DNA of 64,000 bases from Streptomyces sp. H27-H5. GTDB taxonomy: Bacteria > Actinomycetota > Actinomycetes > Streptomycetales > Streptomycetaceae. Positions 1 to 8,275 of the stretch are shown in pieces. The stretch spans positions 1 through 64,000 of the forward strand of contig NZ_JAPNLK010000026.1 of assembly GCF_026627505.1 (NCBI RefSeq), given 5' to 3'. Made by a program: the position numbers and the translations under genes. The notes under the pieces were generated by a model that did not search any database, was not told where the DNA came from, and saw only the letters and a program-made list of their open reading frames with translations. Positions within the stretch are counted from its first letter, which is position 1. Each line of letters starts with the position of its first letter.

Positions 1-63
1 GGCACCCCCGAGGACGCACTCGACACCGCCTGCCACCTCCACCTCACCGGTCTCGACACCTGA
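1..63 (+). CDS. C-terminal end of an unidentified protein (partial)
   Basis: An open frame enters from the left edge and stops with TGA at 61-63, giving the last 20 residues, which end in HLHLTGLDT. Nearly every codon ends in G or C, as expected for a real gene in this genome. The start lies outside the window and the fragment is too short to assign a family. It is followed by a 321-base gap and points toward the CGNR-type gene on the other strand. Confidence 0.5.
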   Translation, partial: GTPEDALDTACHLHLTGLDT

Positions 64-384
64 CACGGGCAAGCGCACGCCAAGCCCGACGTCAACCCCC
101 GAAGGATTTACGACGCAGACCACTAAGTGAAAGATACGGTCCGGATTTCGGTGCCGGATGACCGGTCAGCTTTGCGCAAGTGACAGCTGTTTGGGGAGTG
201 TTGTCATTGACCGAGACCTGACATGGCGGACTCCCGCCGGCGCGGGGAACCCGCCAGGAGGCCCGGACCGGGGCATAGCGGGGCGACTCGCGGGGGTCGG
301 AGAGTGGATTTATCGACTTACCGGTCGCATGTCGGCATCACGACGGACTTCAGCCGTGGAACAGGTGTGACAACTTTCGAGCGT
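64..384. other. Gene-free stretch between two convergent genes
   Basis: These 321 bases separate the end of the partial gene from the end of the CGNR-type gene. No frame with convincing codon bias was found. The left half is more AT-rich than its surroundings. It holds a loose inverted repeat TGACA (181-185) / TGTCA (202-206). A short hairpin CGAGCG-N5-CGCTCG at 378-394 overlaps the stop of the minus-strand gene and could be a weak terminator. Nothing else is supported. Confidence 0.5.
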
Positions 385-951
385 TCAGCGCTCGCGCGTG
401 CGCGCGTTGTGTCGCGGGCCTTCGACCTGGTCGCCGCACGCCGTCGAGCACCACCGTCGGGTGCCGTCGCGCGACACGTCGTGGAAGCGCAGCCCGCACG
501 TCGGCGAGGCGCACACGCGGATCCGGTCCGGGGCGGTGCCCAGGAGCTCCAGGTGGCCGCGGACCGCGATCCAGGCCGGACCCCAGGTCGGATCGGCGAA
601 CTCGGCGCGCTCGCCCGCGCCTTCGGCGGTGAAGGTGATCCGGATCCGGCCGTGCTCCAACACGGCGTCGAGCAGGGCCCGCGCGCTCGCGTCGGCCGGA
701 TCCGCGACGGCCCGTGCCAGGGCCTCGCGGGCGGTCAGCAGGTGGACGAGGGTCGCGGCGTCGGCCCGGAAACGGTCGGCCAGGCCGACGCTCTCCAGCC
801 AGACCGCGAGCCCTTCGACCCGGGACAGTCCGGCGGCGCCCGCGAAGAGGTCCGCGGGTTCCCCGTCCTGGATCCAGCGGGTGTTCAGCAGGTCGAGGGA
901 GACCGGTTCCCCGGTCAGCGGGCGCGGGTCCGCGCCGGTCCGTGTCGTCAT
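385..951 (-). CDS. CGNR-type zinc-finger / ABATE-domain protein with altered signature
   Basis: A 188-residue protein with an alpha-helical N-terminal region of about 130 residues (ABATE-like, presumed stress or ligand sensing) and a C-terminal treble-clef-like zinc finger. The four presumed zinc cysteines are C147, C152, C168 and C172, and the WCST box precedes the last one. In the family the last cysteine normally begins a CGNR signature. Here it reads CGDQ (172-175). Family members are annotated as putative transcriptional regulators, though few have been tested. The ATG at 949-951 is chosen because the conserved start region (EPVSLDLLNT) follows closely. It lies 158 bases downstream of the AbiEi-like gene on the same strand. 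Its target is unknown. Confidence 0.75.
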   Translation of the reverse strand: MTTRTGADPRPLTGEPVSLDLLNTRWIQDGEPADLFAGAAGLSRVEGLAVWLESVGLADRFRADAATLVHLLTAREALARAVADPADASARALLDAVLEHGRIRITFTAEGAGERAEFADPTWGPAWIAVRGHLELLGTAPDRIRVCASPTCGLRFHDVSRDGTRRWCSTACGDQVEGPRHNARTRER

Positions 952-1109
952 GCCCTCGTCTTCCGCCGCCCCTCGCCAACCCTGCGAGAGTACGTGACCG
1001 GTCGGCCCGGCCGGCGGTTCCGCGTCCGGGGCGCGGTCGCCGTCCCGGGATCGATCGCAGGCCCGGGACCGGCCGCCGTCCGGGGCGCGGGCGCTCGGGC
1101 GCTCGGGGC

Positions 1110-2072
1110 TCACCGGGGGAGGACGACCAGGTAGGCCGCGGGTTCGCGGTCGCCCGACGCCGTCAGCGCCGTCCGTACCACCGAGGCCTGCTGCTCGGGC
1201 CAGTCGCGGAGTTTGCGGGGGGTGAGGTGCAGGACGGTCACCCCGAGCCGCTCCAGCGTCTCGCGCTTGCGGACGCACTCCGACCACTCCTCGTCCTCGT
1301 CCTGGCGCGGGGCGCGGGTGTCGATCTCGATGGCGACGGCCTGCTCGGGCCAGTACGCGTCGACCCCGCCGAGGTGCGGGCCGCCGGGCAGGCGCAGGTC
1401 CACGTTCCAGACGGGCTCGGGGAGGTCGTGGCTCCGGACGAGCTGGTACAGCCGGTCCTCGGCGATGGCCCGGCCCTCGGCGAGCAGGGACTCGACGGCG
1501 TCGACGACGTGGGGACGGTTCAGCAGCCGGGCCACGGTCAGCTCCCGGACGACGGCGGCCGGTTCGCAGTGCCCGCCGCGCACCGCCTCGCTCAGCAGGC
1601 GGCGCACGACCCCGGCGTCGGAGATCCGGGCGACGGCGTCGGCGACGGCCCGGGCGACGGGGGCCAGGGGGATGCCGGCCACCTCCTGCGACCGGGGCGG
1701 GGTGTGGGAGCGCAGGATCCGCACGTCGCCGGTGGAGCGCAGCCGGCGGGTGCCGGGCACGAGCACGTCGATGTGCGGGAGTCCGGCGAGCGGGGGAGCG
1801 GAGGTGAACCGGTACAGCGCCAGGGCCGCCATCCCGGTGATCATGGCCTCGCCGGATCCGCGCCGGCTCGCGTACAGCAGCGCCGCGTGCAGCCGCTCCT
1901 CGCTGGTCGCGATGCCGGAGTGGAGCAGGAACACCCCGGGCAGGATCTGCCGCCAGGGTCGCCCGGCGGCGTCGGAGGCGCTGACGCCGTGCTCGCGGAG
2001 CTGCGCGAGGGTGAGCACGCGGGGGCGGCTGCCGGTGAGGTGGGCGAGGGGGAGGGGCGTGTTGTGGTTCAT
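1110..2072 (-). CDS. AbiEi-like antitoxin N-domain fused to DUF559/Vsr-like domain
   Basis: A protein of 320 residues. The N-terminal part (about 15-70) has the winged-helix-like pattern LTLAQLREHGVS followed by WRQILPGVFLLHSG, typical of AbiEi-family type IV antitoxin domains in actinobacteria. The C-terminal part (about 240-310) has GVDAYWPEQAVAIEIDT and a following ERLGVTVLHLTPRKL, like the endonuclease-fold DUF559 family. The middle is alpha-helical and unassigned. There is no AbiEii nucleotidyltransferase toxin next to it, so a working toxin-antitoxin pair is not shown. Such solitary fusions are common in actinomycetes and their role is unknown. The start at 2070-2072 gives the usual N-terminus. 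An upstream start in the same frame (2207) would add 45 atypical residues. Confidence 0.65.
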   Translation of the reverse strand: MNHNTPLPLAHLTGSRPRVLTLAQLREHGVSASDAAGRPWRQILPGVFLLHSGIATSEERLHAALLYASRRGSGEAMITGMAALALYRFTSAPPLAGLPHIDVLVPGTRRLRSTGDVRILRSHTPPRSQEVAGIPLAPVARAVADAVARISDAGVVRRLLSEAVRGGHCEPAAVVRELTVARLLNRPHVVDAVESLLAEGRAIAEDRLYQLVRSHDLPEPVWNVDLRLPGGPHLGGVDAYWPEQAVAIEIDTRAPRQDEDEEWSECVRKRETLERLGVTVLHLTPRKLRDWPEQQASVVRTALTASGDREPAAYLVVLPR

Positions 2073-2112
2073 GTGCCGGAGATTCCCGCATGGCGGGGGC
2101 CCGCTAACCCTT

Positions 2113-2141
2113 GTTACAGTCTCGTCGACAAATCGGGACAA
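2113..2141 (-). promoter_or_regulatory. Possible promoter of the AbiEi-like gene
   Basis: Read on the minus strand there is TTGTCC, a 17-base spacer, then TGTAAC. This fits a vegetative (HrdB-type) -35/-10 pair and would leave a leader of roughly 30-35 bases before the ATG at 2072. It is based on sequence match only. Confidence 0.4.
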
Positions 2142-2252
2142 CACCGCACTAAAGTACGGGCGTTCGACTGCCGATAGCGCCGTTCGTCCGAGGCCGTTCA
2201 CCTGCACGGACCCGGCCCGCCGGCCCGCGCCCGCCGACCGGCCCCCCGACCG

Positions 2253-2288
2253 GCCCGCGCCCGCCTCGCGTACGAGACGGGCGCGGGC
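2253..2288 (-). terminator. Hairpin terminator of pepN
   Basis: An 11-bp GC-only stem (2253-2263 with 2278-2288) continues inward through a 4-bp stem (2265-2268 with 2273-2276) to a CGTA loop. It lies 17 bases past the pepN stop on the minus strand. There is no T tract, which is usual for Streptomyces terminators. Confidence 0.75.
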
Positions 2289-2304
2289 TCCGGGGCGTCG
2301 GAGG

Positions 2305-4863
2305 CTAGGCCGTCGCCGCCGCGTCGCAGGCCTGGGCGCGCAGGGCCCGGGCCAGGTCGTCGCGGGACTCCAGCACCAGTCGGCGCAGCGCCGGCGGGGC
2401 CGACTCGTGTGCGGCCAGCCACGCGTCGGTGGCGTCGACCGTGCTCTGCGAGTCCTGGAGGGACGGGTACATCCCCTTCACCACGTGCATGCCGATCTGG
2501 ATCGACCGGTCGGCCCACACCCGCTCGATGACCTCGAAGTAGCGACCCACGTACGGGGCCAACAGCCCCCGCTGCGAGGACTGCTGGGAACCGGAGATGG
2601 TCGCCTCGACCAACGCGTTCGACAACGCGTCCGATTCCACGACCGCGGCCCACGCCTGGTCCTTGACCGCGGCCGACGGCCGCGCCGCCAGGCAACGGAC
2701 CTGGTGCCGCTTGCCCGACGCCGTGTCGTCGCGGGCGAGTTCCGCGGTCAGGGCCGCCTCGTCCACCGCCCCGTGCGCCGCCAGCGGCAGCAGGAAGTCC
2801 CAGCGCAGCTCCTGGTCCACGTCCAGCCCGTCGATCCGCGCCGAACCGTCCATCAGCCCCAGCAGCAACTGGAAGTCGCCCTCGGTCGCCGCGCCCGCCG
2901 CGAAGAACCGGGCCCACGTCAACTGGGACTCCGAGCCCGGCTCGGCCATCCGCAGCTCCTGGAGCGCGACGGCCGACAGGACCCGGCCGCCCTGCTCGCG
3001 CCAGTCCGCCGCCGCGTAGTGGGAGACCGCCGACAGGGCCTGCGCGTGCAACTGCTGGAGCACGCCGACGTCCGTCTCGCGCCCCGCGTGCGCCAGGACC
3101 AGGGACACGAAGTCCCGGGCGGGCATCAGCCCGTCGCGGGTCAGGTTCCACAGCGCCGACCAGCACAGGGCCCGCGCCAGCGGGTCGGTCAGGCTGCCCA
3201 GGTGCGAGCGCAGCGTGGACAGCGAGCGCTCGTCGAAGCGGATCTTGCAGTAGGTGAGGTCCTCGTCGTTGACCAGCACCAGGTCGGGCCGCTCCTGCCC
3301 GGCGAGTTCGGCCACGGCCGTCCGCGCGCCCGCCACGTCCGTCTCGGCGCGCGCGAAGCGCACCAGGGCGCCGTCCTCGATCCGGTACAGGCCCACCGCG
3401 ACCCGGTGCGGCCTGAGCTCGTCGCCCTCCTGCACCACCGCGAGTTCGGTGATCCGGCCGCCCGCGTCGTGGGTCACCACCGGCGTCAGCGCGTTCACGC
3501 CGGCCGTCTGGAGCCAGGCCCGCGACCATTCGGCCATGTCCCGCCCGGAGACCTCGCCGAGCACCGACAGCAGGTCGTCCAGGGTGGTGTTCCCGTACGC
3601 GTTCGCCTTGAAGTAGCGCCGCGCGCCCTCCAGGAACGCCTCCCGGCCCACGTACGCCACGAGCTGCTTGAGGACCGCCGCGCCCTTGGCGTAGGTGATC
3701 CCGTCGAAGTTCAGCTTCGCGTCCTCCAGGTCACGGATGTCGGCCGTGATCGGGTGCGTGGACGGCAGCTGGTCGGCCCGGTAGGCCCACGCCTTGCGGT
3801 TGTTGGCGAAGGTGACCCACGCCTGGTCGAAGCGGGTGGCCTCGACGAGTGCGAAGGAGCCCATGAAGTCCGCGAAGGACTCCTTGAGCCACAGGTCGTC
3901 CCACCACTTCATCGTGACGAGGTCGCCGAACCACATGTGCGCCATCTCGTGCAGGATGACGTTCGCGCGGCGCTCGTACGAGGCCTGCGTGACCTTCCCG
4001 CGGAAGATGTACTCCTCCCGGAAGGTCACCATCCCCGGGTTCTCCATCGCGCCGAGGTTGTACTCGGGCACGAAGGCCTGGTCGTACTTCCCGAAGGGGT
4101 ACGGGTAGTCGAACAGCTCGTGGAACAGGTCGAAGCCCTGCTTGGTGACCAGGAAGACGTCGTCCGCGTCGAAGTGCTTCGCGAGGCCCTTGCGGCACAT
4201 CGCGCCGAGCGGGATCGTCAGGTCCCCGCGCGTGTAGGTGTCCGTCACGTAGTGGTACGGACCGGCCACCACGCAGGTGATGTACGTGGAGATCGGCGCG
4301 GTCTCGGCGAACCGGCGGGTCAGCCCCTCGCGGGACTCCTCGACGCCGTTGCTCCACACCTGCCAGCCCTCGGGCGCGGTCACCTCGAAGCGGTACGGGG
4401 CCTTCAGGTCGGGCTGTTCGAAGTTCGCGTACACCCGCCGGGCGTCCGCCGGCTCGTACTGGGTGTACAGGTAGACCTCGCCGTCCTCGGGGTCGACGAA
4501 GCGGTGCATGCCCTCGCCGGTCCGGCTGTAGGCGCAGTTCGCGTCCACGACCAGGACGTTCTCGGCGGTCAGCGCCTCCAGGGCGATCCGGGAGCCGTCG
4601 AAGACGGCGGCGGTGTCCAGCGCGGTCCCGTTCAGGGTCACGGCGTTCACCGAGGGGGCGATCAGGTCCGCGAACGTGGTGGCGCCGGCGGCGGCCCGGA
4701 AGCGGATCGTCGTCACCGAGCGGAAGGTCCGGGGGCCCTCGGCCGGCTCGGCCTCGTCCACCGCCGACCGCAGGTCCAGGACCACCTCGTACCCGTCGAC
4801 GGACAACAGTGCGGCCCGTTCGCGGGCCTCGTCACGGGACAGATTCTCTCCGGGCACGTGCAC
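2305..4863 (-). CDS. pepN: Aminopeptidase N (M1 zinc metallopeptidase)
   Basis: An 852-residue cytoplasmic M1 aminopeptidase that removes N-terminal amino acids from peptides. The exopeptidase motif GAMEN is at 271-275. The zinc site is HEMAH at 305-309 (H305, H309) with the third ligand E328 in WLKESF, 18 residues beyond H309, as in the family. The C-terminal half is the ERAP1-like helical domain. Length fits actinobacterial PepN (about 850-860). No signal peptide is seen. It is transcribed divergently from the DsbA-fold gene across a 120-base gap, the same neighbour arrangement as Rv2467/Rv2466c in mycobacteria, and it ends in a strong hairpin. Confidence 0.97.
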   Translation of the reverse strand: MHVPGENLSRDEARERAALLSVDGYEVVLDLRSAVDEAEPAEGPRTFRSVTTIRFRAAAGATTFADLIAPSVNAVTLNGTALDTAAVFDGSRIALEALTAENVLVVDANCAYSRTGEGMHRFVDPEDGEVYLYTQYEPADARRVYANFEQPDLKAPYRFEVTAPEGWQVWSNGVEESREGLTRRFAETAPISTYITCVVAGPYHYVTDTYTRGDLTIPLGAMCRKGLAKHFDADDVFLVTKQGFDLFHELFDYPYPFGKYDQAFVPEYNLGAMENPGMVTFREEYIFRGKVTQASYERRANVILHEMAHMWFGDLVTMKWWDDLWLKESFADFMGSFALVEATRFDQAWVTFANNRKAWAYRADQLPSTHPITADIRDLEDAKLNFDGITYAKGAAVLKQLVAYVGREAFLEGARRYFKANAYGNTTLDDLLSVLGEVSGRDMAEWSRAWLQTAGVNALTPVVTHDAGGRITELAVVQEGDELRPHRVAVGLYRIEDGALVRFARAETDVAGARTAVAELAGQERPDLVLVNDEDLTYCKIRFDERSLSTLRSHLGSLTDPLARALCWSALWNLTRDGLMPARDFVSLVLAHAGRETDVGVLQQLHAQALSAVSHYAAADWREQGGRVLSAVALQELRMAEPGSESQLTWARFFAAGAATEGDFQLLLGLMDGSARIDGLDVDQELRWDFLLPLAAHGAVDEAALTAELARDDTASGKRHQVRCLAARPSAAVKDQAWAAVVESDALSNALVEATISGSQQSSQRGLLAPYVGRYFEVIERVWADRSIQIGMHVVKGMYPSLQDSQSTVDATDAWLAAHESAPPALRRLVLESRDDLARALRAQACDAAATA

Positions 4864-4983
4864 TCCTTCGTGCGTGATCGTCGTCTTCCGTCGAATCCTC
4901 GCACGGGGGGAATGCGGGGGGCCCCGGGCTGGTTGGCGAGGGGGAACACGACCAGAGACGCCTTATGTGACTTGAGGAGAGAC

Positions 4984-5631
4984 ATGCCCGACACGCAGGT
5001 GCGCGAGAAGACCCCGGTCGATTTCTGGTTCGACCCGCTCTGCCCTTGGGCCTGGATGACGTCCCGCTGGATGCTCGAAGTCGAGAAGGTGCGCGACGTC
5101 GAGGTCCGCTGGCACGTGATGAGCCTCGGCGTGCTCAACGAGAACAAGCTGGACGAGCTGCCCGAGTCCTACCGCAAGCTCCTCGGCCCCGAGGCCTGGA
5201 TCCCGGTCCGCGTGGTCATAGCGGCGCAGCAGAAGCACGGCTCCGAGCTGACCGGCAAGCTCTACACGGCGCTCGGCACCCGCATCCACAACGAGGGCCG
5301 CGGCAACACCCCCGAGGTGATCGCCGAAGCGCTGGCCGAGGTCGGTCTCCCGGTGGAGCTGGCCGCGTACGGAACCTCCGACGAGTACGACGAGGCCCTG
5401 CGCGCCTCGCACAACGAGGGCATCAACCGGGTCGGCCAGGAGGTCGGCACCCCGGTGATCTCCGTGCCCGGCGACAACGGCAAGGACGTCGCCTTCTTCG
5501 GTCCGGTCGTCACGCCCGCCCCGCGCGGCGAGGACGCCGCCCGCCTGTGGGACGGCACCCTGCTCGTCGCCTCCACGCCGGGCTTCTTCGAGATCAAGCG
5601 GACCCGCGACAAGGGCCCGTCCTTCGAGTAG
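4984..5631 (+). CDS. DsbA-fold mycothiol-dependent reductase, Rv2466c-like
   Basis: A 215-residue thioredoxin/DsbA-fold protein closely resembling the mycobacterial mycothiol-dependent nitroreductase Rv2466c: DFWFDPLCPW near the start, HVMSLGVLNEN, the conserved GTPVISVPG cis-proline loop, and VAFFGPV. The active-site motif is C20-P-W-A23. The resolving cysteine that I recall in the mycobacterial enzyme (CPWC) is absent, so it would act as a monothiol protein, probably with mycothiol as partner. The ATG at 4984 is chosen because AGGAGAG lies just upstream and the family N-terminus begins here. It is divergent from pepN and convergent with sodF across a shared terminator. Confidence 0.85.
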   Translation: MPDTQVREKTPVDFWFDPLCPWAWMTSRWMLEVEKVRDVEVRWHVMSLGVLNENKLDELPESYRKLLGPEAWIPVRVVIAAQQKHGSELTGKLYTALGTRIHNEGRGNTPEVIAEALAEVGLPVELAAYGTSDEYDEALRASHNEGINRVGQEVGTPVISVPGDNGKDVAFFGPVVTPAPRGEDAARLWDGTLLVASTPGFFEIKRTRDKGPSFE

Positions 5632-5674
5632 TCCCGAGAGCGGTACCCGGCCGGTCCGCCGGCCCGAGCCCACA

Positions 5675-5711
5675 GAAAGCCCCCGCGAGTCACGTCCTCG
5701 CGGGGGCTTTC
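5675..5711. terminator. Bidirectional terminator between the DsbA-like gene and sodF
   Basis: A perfect 14-bp stem (5675-5688 with 5698-5711) with a 9-base loop lies between the two convergent stops. The arms begin GAAAG and end CTTTC, so each direction ends in a short T run. Confidence 0.9.
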
Positions 5712-5777
5712 CGTTGGACACGCCCGCACGCGAAGGTTGAGAAGACGATCACGAGGCGGACGGGACGGTGGCGCCGA

Positions 5778-6434
5778 TCAGCCCTTGGCGGGGATCAGCA
5801 GCGGTGTGTTGGCCTTGGCGTCGGCGTAGCGCTTGGAGACGTCCTGCCAGTTGACGACGTTCCACATGGCCTCGATGAAGTCCACCTTCTGGTTCTTGTA
5901 CTGAAGGTAGAAGGCGTGCTCCCAGGCGTCGAACACGAGGACCGGCACGGAGGCCTGGCCGACGTTGCCCTGGTGGTCGTAGACCTGCTCCACGATCAGC
6001 CAGCCGCTGATGGGCTCGTACGCCAGCACGCCCCAGCCGGAGCCCTGCGTGGCGGAAGCGGCGAAGGTCAGCTGCTTCTTGAACTTCGCGAAGGAGCCGA
6101 ACGACTCGGTGATCGCGTCGGTGAGGTCGCCCAGACCGTCGGCCGCGGTCGGCTCGCCGCCGCCCTCGCCGGTCTTCGGGCTGGCCATGTTGTGCCAGTA
6201 GATGCTGTGCAGGATGTGGCCGGAGAGGTGGAACGCGAGGTTCTTCTCCAGCCCGTTCAGCGCGCCCCAGTTCTCCTTGTCGCGCGCCTCCGCCAGCTGC
6301 TCCAGCGTGTTGTTGGCCCCGGTGACGTAGGCCGCGTGGTGCTTGTCGTGGTGCAGCTCGATGATCTGCGGATTGATCACCGGCTCCAGCGCCGCGTAGT
6401 CGTACGGAAGCTCAGGAAGCGTGTAGATGGCCAT
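5778..6434 (-). CDS. sodF: Superoxide dismutase, Fe/Mn family (iron type)
   Basis: A 218-residue cytoplasmic enzyme that converts superoxide to peroxide and oxygen. It starts [13 protein letters not shown]. The metal ligands are the first histidine of the LHHDKHH region, the histidine in [13 protein letters not shown], and D and H in [11 protein letters not shown]. Length and motifs match streptomycete SodF (iron, sometimes Fe-Zn). In Streptomyces coelicolor sodF is repressed by the nickel regulator Nur while the nickel enzyme SodN takes over. A matching box lies upstream here. It converges with the DsbA-like gene and is preceded by an amino-acid permease on the same strand, separated by a probable terminator. 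Confidence 0.96.
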   Translation of the reverse strand: MAIYTLPELPYDYAALEPVINPQIIELHHDKHHAAYVTGANNTLEQLAEARDKENWGALNGLEKNLAFHLSGHILHSIYWHNMASPKTGEGGGEPTAADGLGDLTDAITESFGSFAKFKKQLTFAASATQGSGWGVLAYEPISGWLIVEQVYDHQGNVGQASVPVLVFDAWEHAFYLQYKNQKVDFIEAMWNVVNWQDVSKRYADAKANTPLLIPAKG

Positions 6435-6484
6435 GCGTGTATCCGGTCCCCTCAGCGTGCCAACCGCTCATGGTGCGACAGTTA

Positions 6485-6501
6485 TTGCAATCAATGCGCA
6501 A
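6485..6501. promoter_or_regulatory. Putative Nur (nickel uptake regulator) box upstream of sodF
   Basis: TTGCAA, five bases, then GCGCAA lies 51-67 bases upstream of the sodF ATG. The Nur box described for S. coelicolor is of the form tTGCaa-N5-ttGCAA, and this site differs only in the two weakly conserved bases of the second half. Position and gene context support nickel-dependent repression of sodF. The match was made by eye. Confidence 0.65.
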
Positions 6502-6576
6502 CTGCACGCTAGCAGTATCTATTCCTGGCGACGAGTAAGGGTTGCCTCTCTTGTCAAGCCCGTCGGAACGCCGAAA

Positions 6577-6606
6577 GCCGGGCCCATGCGATCGCATGAA
6601 CCCGGC
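6577..6606 (-). terminator. Probable terminator after the first permease
   Basis: An outer stem GCCGGG/CCCGGC encloses the 14-base perfect palindrome CATGCGATCGCATG with a small internal bulge. On the minus strand it is followed by TTTCGG. It lies 70 bases after the permease stop and upstream of the sodF control region. Confidence 0.55.
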
Positions 6607-6675
6607 CTTCGACCAGGGGTGGAGCAGGGGTGGAACGGCGGTGGAGGAGTGGTGGGGCGGGAAAGTGGCGCAGGG

Positions 6676-8091
6676 TCAGGCCGTCGCGCGCGACCCGGCC
6701 CGACGCTGCATCACGTATCCGGTGACCGCGAGTGCGACGGTCAGTCCACCGGTGAAGAGGACCTGGACCCGGGTGTCGTCACCGCGGACCATCAGCGCCA
6801 GCACGCCGACGACCCCGGCCAGTGCCACCCAGGTCAGGTACGGGAAGCCCCACATCCGCACGACCAGCCGCTCGGGGGCCTCCCGCTCCAGCCGGCGGCG
6901 CAGCACGAACTGGGAGACGGCGATGAAGCCCCAGACGACCAGGATCACGCCGCCGACCATGTTGAGCAGCCAGGCGAACAGTGTGTCCGGGTACCAGTAG
7001 GACAGCAGCACGGTGACGAAGCCGAAGCCCGAGGAGGCGAGCACCGCGCGCCGCGGCACGCCGCCGGAGGCCTTGCCGAGCGCCTTGGGGCCCTGCCCCC
7101 GGGCGACCAGCGAGTAGGCCATGCGCGAGGAGCCGTAGATGTTGGCGTTCATCGCGGAGAGCAGCGCGATCAGGATGACCACGTTCATGATCTCGCCGGC
7201 CGCGGGGATGCCCAGGTGGTCCAGGGTCGCGGCGTACGGGCCGTCCTCGGCCACCGCCGGGTCGTTCCACGGCAGCAGGGTGACGATGACCAGCATCGAG
7301 CCGACGTAGACGATCGCGATCCGCCACATGGTGGTCTTCACGGCCCGGGCGACGCCCTTGACGGGGTTGTCCGACTCGGCCGCCGCGATGGTCACCGTCT
7401 CCAGGCCGCCGTACGCGACGACCGAGGCGAGCAGGCCGACCAGCAGGCCGTCCGTGCCGTTGGGCAGGAAGCCGCCGTCGTGGAGCAGGTTCGCGGAGCC
7501 GGGGGAGGAGGTCCCGGGCAACAGACCCAGGACGGCGAGCACGCCCAGGCCCAGGAACAGCGCGATCGCGCCGATCTTGAGGGCGGCGAACCAGAACTCG
7601 AACTCGCCGAAGTGGGAGACCGCCGCCAGGTTGGCCCCGCAGAAGAGCGCCATGAACACCAGCACCCACATCCACGAGGGGGTGCCCGGGAACCAGCCCG
7701 TCATGATGTGCGCCGCGCCGATCGCCTCGATGGCCACGCCCACGCACAGCAGGGTCCAGAACATCCAGCCGGCCGTGAAGCCCGCCCACGGGCCGATGGC
7801 GCGGTCGGCGTGCACGGAGAAGGAGCCGGAGGCGGGGTTGGCGGCGGACATCTCGCCGAGCATCCGCATCACGAACATCACGAGGATCCCGGAGGCGGCG
7901 TACGCGATCACGATCGACGGGCCCGCAGCCGCGATGCCGGCCCCGGAGCCCACGAAGAGCCCGGCGCCGATGACCCCGCCGAGGGCGATCATCGAGAGGT
8001 GGCGCTGCTTGAGGCCGTTGCCGAGGGGGGAGGACCCCGGTTCGGTCGGCGGCGGCTGCCGGTCGGACGGGTTCAGGGTGCTCTGACTCAT
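6676..8091 (-). CDS. Amino-acid permease, APC family (GabP/AnsP-type), copy 1
   Basis: A protein of 471 residues with about 12 membrane segments. The hallmark first segment reads LKQRHLSMIALGGVIGAG followed by LFVGSG, then MLGEMSAANPASGSFS, which is the substrate-proton coupling region of the amino-acid transporter family. It is most like the GABA/proline/asparagine permease group. The actual substrate cannot be read from sequence. ATG at 8089-8091 has AAGG about ten bases upstream. The frame continues open further upstream but without a better start. It is one of three paralogues in 5.4 kb, all on the minus strand and each with its own control region. Confidence 0.9.
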   Translation of the reverse strand: MSQSTLNPSDRQPPPTEPGSSPLGNGLKQRHLSMIALGGVIGAGLFVGSGAGIAAAGPSIVIAYAASGILVMFVMRMLGEMSAANPASGSFSVHADRAIGPWAGFTAGWMFWTLLCVGVAIEAIGAAHIMTGWFPGTPSWMWVLVFMALFCGANLAAVSHFGEFEFWFAALKIGAIALFLGLGVLAVLGLLPGTSSPGSANLLHDGGFLPNGTDGLLVGLLASVVAYGGLETVTIAAAESDNPVKGVARAVKTTMWRIAIVYVGSMLVIVTLLPWNDPAVAEDGPYAATLDHLGIPAAGEIMNVVILIALLSAMNANIYGSSRMAYSLVARGQGPKALGKASGGVPRRAVLASSGFGFVTVLLSYWYPDTLFAWLLNMVGGVILVVWGFIAVSQFVLRRRLEREAPERLVVRMWGFPYLTWVALAGVVGVLALMVRGDDTRVQVLFTGGLTVALAVTGYVMQRRAGSRATA

Positions 8092-8144
8092 GGGGGTGGT
8101 GCCTTGTCCGGTGCGGGGACGGGAGGGCGTCCAGTCTGCCGATC

Positions 8145-8181
8145 GTCCGATAAGCGGACATCCGACGTCCATCATGCGGAC
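8145..8181. promoter_or_regulatory. Tandem palindromes GTCCR-N5-CGGAC upstream of permease 1
   Basis: Two 15-base palindromes, GTCCG-N5-CGGAC at 8145-8159 and GTCCA-N5-CGGAC at 8167-8181, are spaced 22 bases start to start (about two helical turns). They lie 54-90 bases upstream of the permease start, where a promoter is expected. The arrangement suggests cooperative binding of a dimeric regulator. The regulator is not identified. Confidence 0.5.
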
Positions 8182-8218
8182 ATTCGCCTCACGGGACGTG
8201 ATCACCCCCGCGCGGAGA

Positions 8219-8256
8219 CGGAACAGGCCCGGGACACCGGTCCCGGGCCTGTTCCG
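8219..8256 (-). terminator. Terminator of permease 2
   Basis: A perfect 17-bp stem (8219-8235 with 8240-8256) with the tetraloop ACCG, 19 bases past the stop of permease 2 on the minus strand. Confidence 0.9.
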
Positions 8257-8275
8257 CGTACGGCGAGGAGGGGCG

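Noticed and set aside
158..370. A 70-residue frame in the first intergenic region
   Set aside because: Weak codon bias, no ribosome site and no recognisable feature.
1213..4983. Long plus-strand extension upstream of the DsbA-like gene
   Set aside because: It is an open frame opposite the AbiEi-like gene and pepN. The real protein begins at 4984, where homology and a ribosome site start.
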